A DNA stretch of 7,877 bases, from assembly GCA_028697875.1 (NCBI GenBank), contig JAQVEQ010000135.1, positions 1 to 7,877 on the forward strand. The letters are read 5' to 3'. The notes beneath the pieces were generated by a model. It was not told the origin of the DNA and did no database searches. It saw only the letters and a program-made list of their open reading frames with translations. This stretch comes from Novosphingobium sp. Its GTDB lineage: Bacteria > Pseudomonadota > Alphaproteobacteria > Sphingomonadales > Sphingomonadaceae. Within the stretch, counting starts at the first letter, position 1; every line of letters begins with the position of its first letter. Below, piece after piece: positions 1-5,106 of this stretch. Both the position numbers and the translations under genes were made by a program.

Positions 1-580
1 GCTCGATGGTCAGCTGGTAGAGCGACAGGTGCCCGGTGCCGAATCCCAACGCGCGTTCCAGTTCGGCCCGCCATGCTTCGACGGTCTGCCCCGGCCGGGC
101 GTATATCAGGTCGAATGTCACCCGCCCGAATGCGTTCTGCGCCGTCTCCAGCGCCTTGAGCCCTTCTTGCGCGCCATGAAGCCGCCCGAAGAACTTGAGC
201 GTTTCGTCGTCGAGCGCCTGCAGGCCCAGCGAGACGCGATTGATCCCCACACCGGCCAGATCCCTGAAATTCCCGGCCTCCACCGACGAGGGATTGGCTT
301 CCAGCGTGATCTCGATGCCCGGCGCGAAGCCCCAGAGGCTTTCCGCCTCGCGCAGCAGCGCCTCGACCAGAGCGGGCGGCATCAGGGAAGGGGTACCGCC
401 GCCGAAGAAGATGCTTTCCAGCCGCTCGCCCCCGGCCAGTGCCGCCTCGTGCCGCATATCGGCCAGCAAGGCGGCCTGCCATTGCCCATGGTCGACCCCG
501 TCCCGGACATGCGAGTTGAAGTCGCAGTAGGGGCACTTCCTCAGGCAGAAGGGCCAATGGATGTAGAGCGCGCGAGCCAC
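1..580 (-). CDS. hemW: HemW, radical SAM heme chaperone (N-terminal 193 residues; C-terminus beyond the window)
   Basis: Reading leftwards from a GTG at 580-578, the visible 193 residues match the HemW family. The radical-SAM cluster motif CxxxCxxC is at C12, C16 and C19 within FCLRKCPYCDFNSH. A GGGTPS glycine motif is at 60-65, EANPSSVE lies near 94-101, and LSLYQLTIE is at the cut end. HemW proteins are usually about 380 residues, so roughly half is missing. The start is well fixed: an in-frame TAA lies three codons upstream, and AAGG sits 7 nt before the GTG. HemW was long annotated as a HemN-like coproporphyrinogen oxidase. The family is now known to bind heme and deliver it to respiratory proteins, using a 4Fe-4S cluster and SAM. 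Its own reaction here is inferred from the family. It lies downstream of rph-rdgB but behind a 297-nt gap with terminator-like structures, so it probably has its own promoter. Confidence 0.95.
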   Translation of the reverse strand, partial: MARALYIHWPFCLRKCPYCDFNSHVRDGVDHGQWQAALLADMRHEAALAGGERLESIFFGGGTPSLMPPALVEALLREAESLWGFAPGIEITLEANPSSVEAGNFRDLAGVGINRVSLGLQALDDETLKFFGRLHGAQEGLKALETAQNAFGRVTFDLIYARPGQTVEAWRAELERALGFGTGHLSLYQLTIE

Positions 581-734
581 GGGCTTACCTTATACCAATG
601 TTCGCCGATCGGCACCCATGTGCCCTTCCAGCTGGAACGGGCCGGGCGGCGTCACCTTTCGCGGAACGGAAAATAACCCGGCCGTCAACCACTTTTACAT
701 TTAGAAACAGTCCCTTGCGCCAAAACGGTGTAAC

Positions 735-779
735 CTTCCGCCAGACGCGTTCCGCCATCTGCCCGACGCCTGGCGGAAG
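735..779. repeat. Inverted repeat built from three TTCCGCCA units
   Basis: CTTCCGCCAG at 735-744 is an exact reverse complement of CTGGCGGAAG at 770-779. Inside it, GCGT (747-750) can pair with ACGC (766-769), giving 10 + 4 bp with a 2-nt bulge and a 15-nt loop. The octamer TTCCGCCA also recurs directly at 750-757, so there are two direct copies and one inverted copy in 45 nt. Two mutually exclusive hairpins are therefore possible. No run of T follows on either strand, so it is not a standard intrinsic terminator. A role as a transcription or RNA-processing barrier between rdgB and hemW, or as a protein-binding site, is inference. Confidence 0.7.
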
Positions 780-841
780 ATGGCATTCGGTCCGCGCATT
801 GCCGGCACCATGGCAGGTCCATCGCATGTAGGAAACGCCTT

Positions 842-870
842 GCGCTCGGCCCGTCCAATCGGCCGGGCGC
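842..870 (-). terminator. Possible rph-rdgB terminator hairpin
   Basis: On the minus strand GCGCCCGGCC, a 9-nt loop and GGCCGAGCGC form a 10-bp stem with one C-A mismatch, beginning 7 nt after the rdgB stop codon. Position and GC-rich stem fit a terminator, but the stem is followed by AAGGCGTTTCC rather than a clear U-tract. It may act as a weak or Rho-assisted terminator, or only as a 3' stabilising hairpin. Confidence 0.4.
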
Positions 871-877
871 GCCGCTA

Positions 878-1507
878 TCACCCGCCGAACTGTTCCGCGA
901 CCAGCTTGGCGAAAGCGTCGGCGCGGTGGCTGATGCGGTGCTTTTCCTCGGGGTCGATCTCGGCAAAGGTTTCGCTGCGGCCGCTGGGCACGAAGACGGG
1001 GTCGTAACCGAAGCCCTTGCCGCCGCGCGGCGGCCAGCTGAATGTGCCGTCGGCCCGGCCTTCGTAGACCGCCGTATCGCCGTCCGGCCAGGCGATCGCC
1101 AGGACGCAGGAGAACCAGCAGGCGCGGTCCGCATCGGGCCCGATCGCTTGCAGCATCCCTTCGACCTTGCCCATCGCCATGTACCAGTCGCGGCCCGGTT
1201 CGCCTTCGAACCACTGCCGTTCGGCCCAGTCGGCGGTGTAGACGCCCGGACGGCCGCCCAGCGCTGCGACCGACAGCCCGCTATCGTCGGCGAGGCAGGG
1301 CAGCTGCGAAGCATCCGCCGCCGCCCGCGCCTTTATCAGTGCGTTTTCGACGAAGGTCGTGCCGGTTTCCACCGGCTCCGGCAGGCCCAGCGCGCCGGCC
1401 GAGATGCATTCCACCCCGTAAGGCGCGAGCAGGGCCGAAATCTCCCGCAGCTTGCCCGCATTGTGCGTGGCAATGACGAGTTTGCCGGAGCCGAGCTTGC
1501 GCGTCAC
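878..1507 (-). CDS. rdgB: RdgB/HAM1 dITP/XTP pyrophosphatase (non-canonical purine NTP hydrolase)
   Basis: The 209-residue product is the usual length for this house-cleaning enzyme, which hydrolyses dITP, ITP and XTP to the monophosphate and pyrophosphate and so keeps deaminated purines out of DNA and RNA. Visible family marks are the N-terminal nucleotide loop THNAGKLREI (14-23), ENALIKA (54-60), the catalytic acidic LADDSGL (72-78), GGRPGVY (84-90), GKGFGYDPVF (163-172) and the base-recognition SHR (193-195). I chose the GTG at 1507-1505: it overlaps the rph stop as GTGA, AGGAAG lies about 11 nt upstream, and the protein then begins a few residues before the conserved KLVIATHN strand. A longer in-frame ATG at 1546 would add 13 unconserved residues inside rph. 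The overlap implies translational coupling to rph. It acts in the cytosol, probably as a homodimer with Mg2+ (family knowledge). Confidence 0.95.
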   Translation of the reverse strand: MTRKLGSGKLVIATHNAGKLREISALLAPYGVECISAGALGLPEPVETGTTFVENALIKARAAADASQLPCLADDSGLSVAALGGRPGVYTADWAERQWFEGEPGRDWYMAMGKVEGMLQAIGPDADRACWFSCVLAIAWPDGDTAVYEGRADGTFSWPPRGGKGFGYDPVFVPSGRSETFAEIDPEEKHRISHRADAFAKLVAEQFGG

Positions 1508-2217
1508 TTTACGGCCGCTTCCTGTGCGCCGTAGATCCGTTCGCACCCGATCCGGGCGAGGCGGAGCAGGCGAAGAAGCCCTTCCTCGTCATAAGGCGCG
1601 CCTTCCGCCGTCGCCTGCGCTTCGGCGATCTTGCCGCCTTCGATCAGGACGAAATTGGCGTCCGCATCGGCGGAACTGTCTTCGACATAGTCGAGATCGA
1701 GTACCGGCGTGCCCTGATAGATTCCGCAGGAAATCGCCGCGACTTTCGCGGTCAGGGGGTCTTCCGCAATCGCGCCGGACGCCATCAGCTTGTTCACGGC
1801 AAGGCGCAGCGCCACCCAGGCGCCGGAAATGGCCGCCGTGCGGGTCCCGCCATCGGCCTGGATCACGTCGCAGTCGAGCGTGATCTGCCGTTCGCCGAGC
1901 TTCTTGAGATCGGTCACCGCGCGCAGGGAACGGCCGATCAGGCGCTGGATTTCCTGCGTCCGCCCGGTCTGCTTGCCCTTGGCCGCTTCGCGGCTGCCGC
2001 GCGTGTGCGTGGCGCGGGGCAGCATCGAATATTCCGCCGTGACCCAGCCTTCGCCCTTGCCGCGCAGGAACGGCGGCACCCGTTCCTCGACGCTGGCGGT
2101 GACGAGCACGCGCGTATCGCCAAAGGAAATCAGGCACGACCCTTCCGCATGTTTGGTGAAGCCGGTCTGGATGTCGATAACGCGCATTTCGTCGGGCGCG
2201 CGGCCGGAAGGTCGCAT
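1504..2217 (-). CDS. rph: RNase PH, phosphorolytic 3' exoribonuclease
   Basis: The 237-residue protein is full length for RNase PH, which trims nucleotides after the CCA end of tRNA precursors using phosphate and also degrades structured RNA. It opens with the family start MRPSGRAPDE (normally MRPDGR). The phosphate-binding residues fall at the canonical numbers: R86 in GKQTGR, and T125-R126 in DGGTRTAAISGA. An acidic stretch at 174-186 (DLDYVEDSSADAD) fits the metal/catalytic region, and the conserved TAEG is at 203-206. The start ATG at 2217-2215 has GAGGA about 8 nt upstream. It is the first gene of a leftward rph-rdgB unit and is divergent from hrcA across an 83-nt gap. The family works as a ring-shaped hexamer in the cytosol. 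I see no strong promoter for it in the short gap. Confidence 0.97.
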   Translation of the reverse strand: MRPSGRAPDEMRVIDIQTGFTKHAEGSCLISFGDTRVLVTASVEERVPPFLRGKGEGWVTAEYSMLPRATHTRGSREAAKGKQTGRTQEIQRLIGRSLRAVTDLKKLGERQITLDCDVIQADGGTRTAAISGAWVALRLAVNKLMASGAIAEDPLTAKVAAISCGIYQGTPVLDLDYVEDSSADADANFVLIEGGKIAEAQATAEGAPYDEEGLLRLLRLARIGCERIYGAQEAAVK

Positions 2218-2265
2218 GGGAAATCCTCGTGAATGTGAATCGTGGGGATCGTTAGGCCCTTACGG

Positions 2266-2293
2266 CTTGTGAGAGCAAGGGCAGTGACTAAAT
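2266..2293 (+). promoter_or_regulatory. Candidate hrcA promoter, RpoH-like, possibly giving a leaderless mRNA
   Basis: CTTG at 2266-2269 is followed by exactly 17 nt and then ACTAAAT at 2287-2293. Against the alphaproteobacterial RpoH form CTTG-N17-CYTATNT this keeps the -35 core and most of the -10. The same bases could instead be read as a vegetative promoter: TTGTGA at 2267-2272, a 16-nt spacer and TAAATT at 2289-2294. Either way, transcription would start at about 2299-2301, which is the hrcA ATG itself. No CIRCE inverted repeat is seen in 2218-2300. Confidence 0.35.
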
Positions 2294-2300
2294 TGGGGCC

Positions 2301-3344
2301 ATGGCAAGCCACAGCGTCACAGAACTGACCGATCGCGCGCGCGACATCTTCCGCCTCGTGGTGGAGGAATACCTGTCGAGCGGGCAGCCGGTCGGCTCCA
2401 GGACGCTGGCGGGCGCGCGGCAGGTAAACCTTTCGCCCGCTTCGATTCGCTCGGTCCTGGCGGAACTCGAATCACGCGGCCTGCTGGCCGCACCGCATAC
2501 CAGCGCCGGGCGCATGCCGACCGAAATGGGCCTGCGCCTGTTCGTGGACGGGATCATGCAAGTGGCCGAACCCACGGTGGAAGAACGCGCGGCGATCGAA
2601 CGCCACTTGTCCCAGCCCGGGCCGATAGAACAGGCGCTGGAAGCGACGACAGTGCTGCTGTCCAACCTCTCGGCCGCCGCAGGCGTGGTCATGGTGCCGA
2701 GCCGCGAGCCGCGCCTGGCACAGATGAACCTCGTGCTGCTGGCCCCGGGCAAGGCCCTGGCCGTACTGGTGGGCGAAGACGGCCATATCGAGAATCGCCT
2801 GCTCGACCTGCCGCCGGGCCTGCCGGCTTCCGCGCTGGAACAGGCGACGAATTACATCACGGCGCATCTCGGCGGCCGCACGCTGACCGAAGCGGCGCGC
2901 GTCATGGGGCAGGAAATCGCTTCCGGCCGCTCCGCGCTCGACGCGGCGAGCCGCGACCTGGTCGAACGCGGGCTTGCCGTCTGGAGCGAGGACGCCTCCC
3001 AGCGCCCGGTCCTGATCGTGCGCGGCCAGGCCAACCTGCTCGACGAAAGCGCGCTGGGCGATATCGAGCGCGTACGCCAGCTGCTCGACGACATCGAAAA
3101 CAAGCAGTCGATCTCCGAATTGCTGGAAACCGCGCGCGAGGCCGATTCTACCCGGATCTTCATCGGTTCGGAAAACCGGCTCTTCGCGCTTTCGGGGTCG
3201 TCGGTCATCGCGTCGCCCTATCGCGACCGCGAAGGCAAGGTGGTCGGCGTCGTCGGGGTTATCGGCCCGACGCGGTTGAATTATGCGCGCGTCGTCCCCA
3301 TGGTGGACTTCACCGCCCAGTCGCTGGGCAAGCTTATCGGATAG
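2301..3344 (+). CDS. hrcA: HrcA, heat-inducible transcription repressor
   Basis: The 347-residue protein is normal length for HrcA, the repressor that binds the CIRCE operator and is kept active by GroEL in the bacteria studied. The N-terminal winged helix (about 1-85) is clear, with LSPASIRSVLAELESRGLL at 44-62 as the recognition region, followed by the near-invariant PHTSAGRMPT (65-74). The GAF-like core and inserted dimerisation region follow. The C-terminus has the signature GVIGPTRLNYARVVPMVDF. The ATG at 2301 is the only reasonable start. Only GGGG precedes it, and the best promoter candidate would place the transcript start at the ATG, so it may be leaderless. grpE follows after 17 nt in the same direction. 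I find no CIRCE copy in this window, so its operator is presumably elsewhere, for example before groESL as in other alphaproteobacteria (inference). Confidence 0.97.
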   Translation: MASHSVTELTDRARDIFRLVVEEYLSSGQPVGSRTLAGARQVNLSPASIRSVLAELESRGLLAAPHTSAGRMPTEMGLRLFVDGIMQVAEPTVEERAAIERHLSQPGPIEQALEATTVLLSNLSAAAGVVMVPSREPRLAQMNLVLLAPGKALAVLVGEDGHIENRLLDLPPGLPASALEQATNYITAHLGGRTLTEAARVMGQEIASGRSALDAASRDLVERGLAVWSEDASQRPVLIVRGQANLLDESALGDIERVRQLLDDIENKQSISELLETAREADSTRIFIGSENRLFALSGSSVIASPYRDREGKVVGVVGVIGPTRLNYARVVPMVDFTAQSLGKLIG

Positions 3345-3361
3345 CTGGAAACATACGGACA

Positions 3362-3931
3362 ATGACTAACGACAAGACGCAGCCGCAGGACGATCCCGCG
3401 GTAGCCGCCGAATTGAAGGGTGTTCCCGAGGACATGCTCGAAGGGGGAGACGAAACCGCACTGGGCGAACTCGACAAGCTGCAGGCGCAGCTCGAAACCG
3501 CGCAGCAGGACGTGCTCTATGCCCGCGCGGAAACCCAGAACGTCCGCCGCCGCCTGGAAAAGGACATTTCCGACGCCCGCACCTATGCCGCAACCGGCTT
3601 TGCCCGCGACATCCTGAGCGTGGCCGACAACCTTTCCCGCGCGCTGGATTCGGTCCCCGCCGAACTGCGCGAGGACGAGAAGCTGAAAAGCCTCATCGCC
3701 GGGATCGAGGCGACCGCCCGGGAAATCGACAAGGTCTTCGGCGCGCACGGCATCAGCCGGATCGCGGCCAAGGGCCTGCCGCTCGACCCCAACCAGCATC
3801 AGGCGATGATGGAAGTCCCCTCGGCAGAGGTGGAGCCCGGCACCGTGGTGCAGGAACTTCAGGCCGGTTACATGATCCGCGACCGCCTGCTGCGCCCGGC
3901 CATGGTCGCGGTGGCGAAGAAGCCGGACTGA
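3362..3931 (+). CDS. grpE: GrpE, nucleotide exchange factor for DnaK
   Basis: GrpE is a cytosolic dimer that opens the DnaK nucleotide-binding domain to release ADP, and it acts as the thermosensor of the cycle. The 189 residues give the expected layout: a disordered acidic N-terminus (1-30), a long coiled-coil helix (about 32-75, ELDKLQAQLETAQQDVLYARAE), the RDILSVADNLSRAL segment (82-95) leading to the four-helix bundle, and the beta-wing that inserts into DnaK (about 130-187), ending GYMIRDRLLRPAMVAVAK. The gene starts 17 nt after hrcA with a weak Shine-Dalgarno (CGGACA), so it is most likely co-transcribed with hrcA. Its stop at 3929-3931 is only 3 nt from the stop of the convergent HExxH gene, which leaves no room for a terminator between them. 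I saw no missing elements. Confidence 0.97.
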   Translation: MTNDKTQPQDDPAVAAELKGVPEDMLEGGDETALGELDKLQAQLETAQQDVLYARAETQNVRRRLEKDISDARTYAATGFARDILSVADNLSRALDSVPAELREDEKLKSLIAGIEATAREIDKVFGAHGISRIAAKGLPLDPNQHQAMMEVPSAEVEPGTVVQELQAGYMIRDRLLRPAMVAVAKKPD

Positions 3932-3934
3932 GGT

Positions 3935-4372
3935 TCAGCCCGCGCCAGGAAAGGCAACCAGCGCCTCATAGGCAGAAGCATCCGCCACGCCGGGCAGTTT
4001 CACGCCGCTCCTCAGCAGGAAGGCGTGGCGGACGATTTCGGCCTGCTGTTCGATGCCATAGCGCTCCAGCGTCCAGCCGGGCTTGAGACTGTAGCTGTAA
4101 TTGCGCGAGACCATGCCGCGCAGCAGGACATAGGGCCTGCCGCGCGTCTGCGCCTGCCAGACATGCGTCATCTCGTGCAGGAAATGGCCTTGCCGATGCA
4201 GCGAGGCTGCGGCGAAATCGTCGCAATAGAACGCGTCGGCCGGGTGAAAATGGACATGCCCCCACGGGGCCATCATCCGGTTGCGCGGCTGAAACGGAAA
4301 CCACTTGCGCCGCCGCAAGGTGACGCGCGCGCAATCGACCGCATCGCCGAAAATGCCCCGGACCAGGGCCAT
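3935..4372 (-). CDS. HExxH zinc-protein-like, 'vgr-related' family of sphingomonads; function unknown
   Basis: I recognise the family only as the small proteins annotated 'vgr related' in Sphingomonadales; no function is established. From the ATG at 4372 it has 145 residues. A zinc-protease-type HEMTH is at 66-70 followed by VWQAQ, with E112 in the IEQQAEIVRH segment as a possible third ligand. A basic RRRKWFPFQPR (20-30) and a HVHFHP motif (39-44) precede it. There is no signal peptide or membrane segment, so it is probably cytosolic. The start is uncertain. GGAAGG lies just before the ATG, but the frame is open upstream through RPLTEGE, which resembles the conserved beginning of the family, to a CTG at 4444-4442 that overlaps the TGA of the lipoprotein gene. 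That start would give 169 residues. It follows the lipoprotein gene directly and is probably co-expressed. Peptidase activity is only inferred from HExxH. Confidence 0.8.
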   Translation of the reverse strand: MALVRGIFGDAVDCARVTLRRRKWFPFQPRNRMMAPWGHVHFHPADAFYCDDFAAASLHRQGHFLHEMTHVWQAQTRGRPYVLLRGMVSRNYSYSLKPGWTLERYGIEQQAEIVRHAFLLRSGVKLPGVADASAYEALVAFPGAG

Positions 4373-4440
4373 CTCGCCTTCCGTCAGCGGCCGTTCGCCG
4401 CCGGGAGGACAAGTGGCCCCAGCCGGAGCCGCCGTGTCGT

Positions 4441-4917
4441 TCAGTTGCCGCCCCCGGGCGCTTCGACCGTCGCATCGAAGCTCATCTTGTCGCCTCCGGC
4501 GAAAGTCAGCGTCACTTCGGCGGTCTTCCCCGCGGTAAGCGACGGATCGATCCCCATCGCCATGACATGCTTGCCGCCGGGTTCGAACTTCGCCGTCTCG
4601 CCCTTGGTCAGGTTGAGGGGAGGCAGCGGCCCCATCTGCGTCACGCCGTTGGCAGTGACCGTCTGGTGCATCATGGCTTCCTTCACGCCGGCGATTTCCA
4701 CCTTGCGCAGGACCGCGTAATCGTCACCGTTATAAGTGATGTCGAAATAGAGCACACCGGGATTGCCCGATACCGCCGGCAGCACGAGACGGCCATTGGC
4801 GACTTCGACCCCGGGTTTTCCTTCGGTTTCGGCAGGCGGTGCCTTGTCCTGTCCGCATGAAGCGAGCGTGATGCCAGCCAGGGCCAGGGCAACGGACGCG
4901 AAGATGGTCGATTTCAT
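4441..4917 (-). CDS. PCuAC-family copper chaperone, predicted lipoprotein
   Basis: The 158-residue protein begins with a short type II signal peptide with lipobox LASC at 18-21, so Cys21 should be lipidated and the domain anchored facing the periplasm. The domain (about 36-158) carries the complete copper-binding pattern of the PCuAC/DUF461 family, H(M)X10MX21HXM, as H84, M95, H117 and M119. Family members carry Cu(I) in the periplasm and help metallate the CuA or CuB sites of cytochrome c oxidase. A role here in respiratory copper delivery is inferred. The start ATG at 4917-4915 has AAGGAG upstream and is fixed by the signal peptide; the frame stays open for about 600 codons further upstream, antisense to dnaK, so a longest-frame start call would be wrong. 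It is divergent from dnaK across 189 nt and is the first gene of a leftward pair with the HExxH gene. Confidence 0.93.
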   Translation of the reverse strand: MKSTIFASVALALAGITLASCGQDKAPPAETEGKPGVEVANGRLVLPAVSGNPGVLYFDITYNGDDYAVLRKVEIAGVKEAMMHQTVTANGVTQMGPLPPLNLTKGETAKFEPGGKHVMAMGIDPSLTAGKTAEVTLTFAGGDKMSFDATVEAPGGGN

Positions 4918-4947
4918 GTTTATTCTCTCCTTCTTCCCGATTGCGGA

Positions 4948-4975
4948 AACTAGCCCCCGCCATCCCTTGTGCAAG
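4948..4975 (-). promoter_or_regulatory. Candidate promoter of the lipoprotein gene, sharing the dnaK -35 palindrome
   Basis: On the minus strand CTTG (4975-4972) is followed by 17 nt and GCTAGTT (4954-4948). This keeps four of the six fixed positions of the RpoH-type -10 form CYTATNT. The -35 is the other half of the palindrome that carries the dnaK -35. A vegetative reading (TTGCAC, 16 nt, TAGTTT) is equally possible. Transcription would start near 4940, giving a leader of about 20-25 nt that includes the AAGGAG ribosome-binding site. Confidence 0.35.
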
Positions 4976-4993
4976 GAAAAACCACACCTATAT
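4966..4993 (+). promoter_or_regulatory. RpoH (sigma-32) type heat-shock promoter of dnaK
   Basis: CTTG at 4966-4969, a spacer of exactly 17 nt, and CCTATAT at 4987-4993 match the alphaproteobacterial RpoH consensus CTTG-N17/18-CYTATNT at every fixed position. The predicted start is near 5000, giving a dnaK leader of about 105 nt. This fits the known dependence of dnaK-dnaJ on RpoH in alphaproteobacteria such as Caulobacter and Agrobacterium. No CIRCE element is present beside it. Confidence 0.75.
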
Positions 4994-5000
4994 CGCCGGG

Positions 5001-5101
5001 CAAAGAGGGCCTTCATCCTGCGGGGCCCTTTGAGCCGCGTAAGCTGCCTTGCCACTCTTGGGAGGTAAACCACGCGGTGTCCACACTTGACTAGGATGAG
5101 G
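5001..5101 (+). promoter_or_regulatory. Structured dnaK 5' leader: terminal hairpin with loop complementary to the Shine-Dalgarno
   Basis: CAAA (5001-5004) and GGGCC (5007-5011) pair with GGCCC (5024-5028) and TTTG (5029-5032), leaving a 2-nt GA bulge and a 12-nt loop. The hairpin sits at the predicted 5' end of the mRNA. CTTCATCCT (5011-5019), mostly in the loop, can form 9 pairs, one of them G-U, with AGGATGAGG (5093-5101), which contains the dnaK ribosome-binding site (GAGGA before ATG 5107). This pairing could mask the site as a pseudoknot or as an alternative fold. A thermosensor or translational-control role is inference. Confidence 0.45.
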
Positions 5102-5106
5102 AAATA

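Larger units (their letters stand above)
581..877. other. Gap between rdgB and hemW with several inverted repeats, no convincing gene
   Basis: This stretch of nearly 300 nt has no convincing coding sequence. In leftward (transcription) order it holds a hairpin just after the rdgB stop (842-870), a large inverted repeat built from TTCCGCCA units (735-779), and a patch at 686-732 that is about 57% A+T, unlike the GC-rich surroundings. It ends with a looser inverted repeat (ACGGGCCGGG at 637-646 against CCCGGCCGT near 677-685, one bulged base) and a 12-bp perfect palindrome, TTCCAGCTGGAA, at 626-637. The AT-rich patch is a plausible site for a hemW promoter, but I could not find a convincing -35/-10 pair in it. 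Confidence 0.6.

Noticed and set aside
29..676. A 215-codon plus-strand frame across hemW
   Set aside because: The opposite strand encodes unmistakable HemW with its CxxxCxxC motif; this frame has no family features.
585..827. An 80-codon minus-strand frame ending 4 nt before hemW
   Set aside because: It has no ribosome-binding site, its codons (CTA, GTA, ATA, AAA, GTT) are unlike the neighbouring genes, it runs through the inverted repeats and the AT-rich patch, and I recognise no family.
878..1546. Longer rdgB starting at the ATG at 1546
   Set aside because: It would add 13 unconserved residues inside rph; the GTGA overlap at 1504-1507 gives the expected length and junction.
2249..2278. 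Vegetative promoter for rph on the minus strand (TTGCTC, 18 nt, TAACGA)
   Set aside because: Only about half of the -35 and a third of the -10 bases match; too weak to annotate.
2472..3362. A 296-codon minus-strand frame across hrcA
   Set aside because: It lies wholly antisense to the clear HrcA protein, with low-complexity R/Q/D/H-rich translation typical of a shadow frame.
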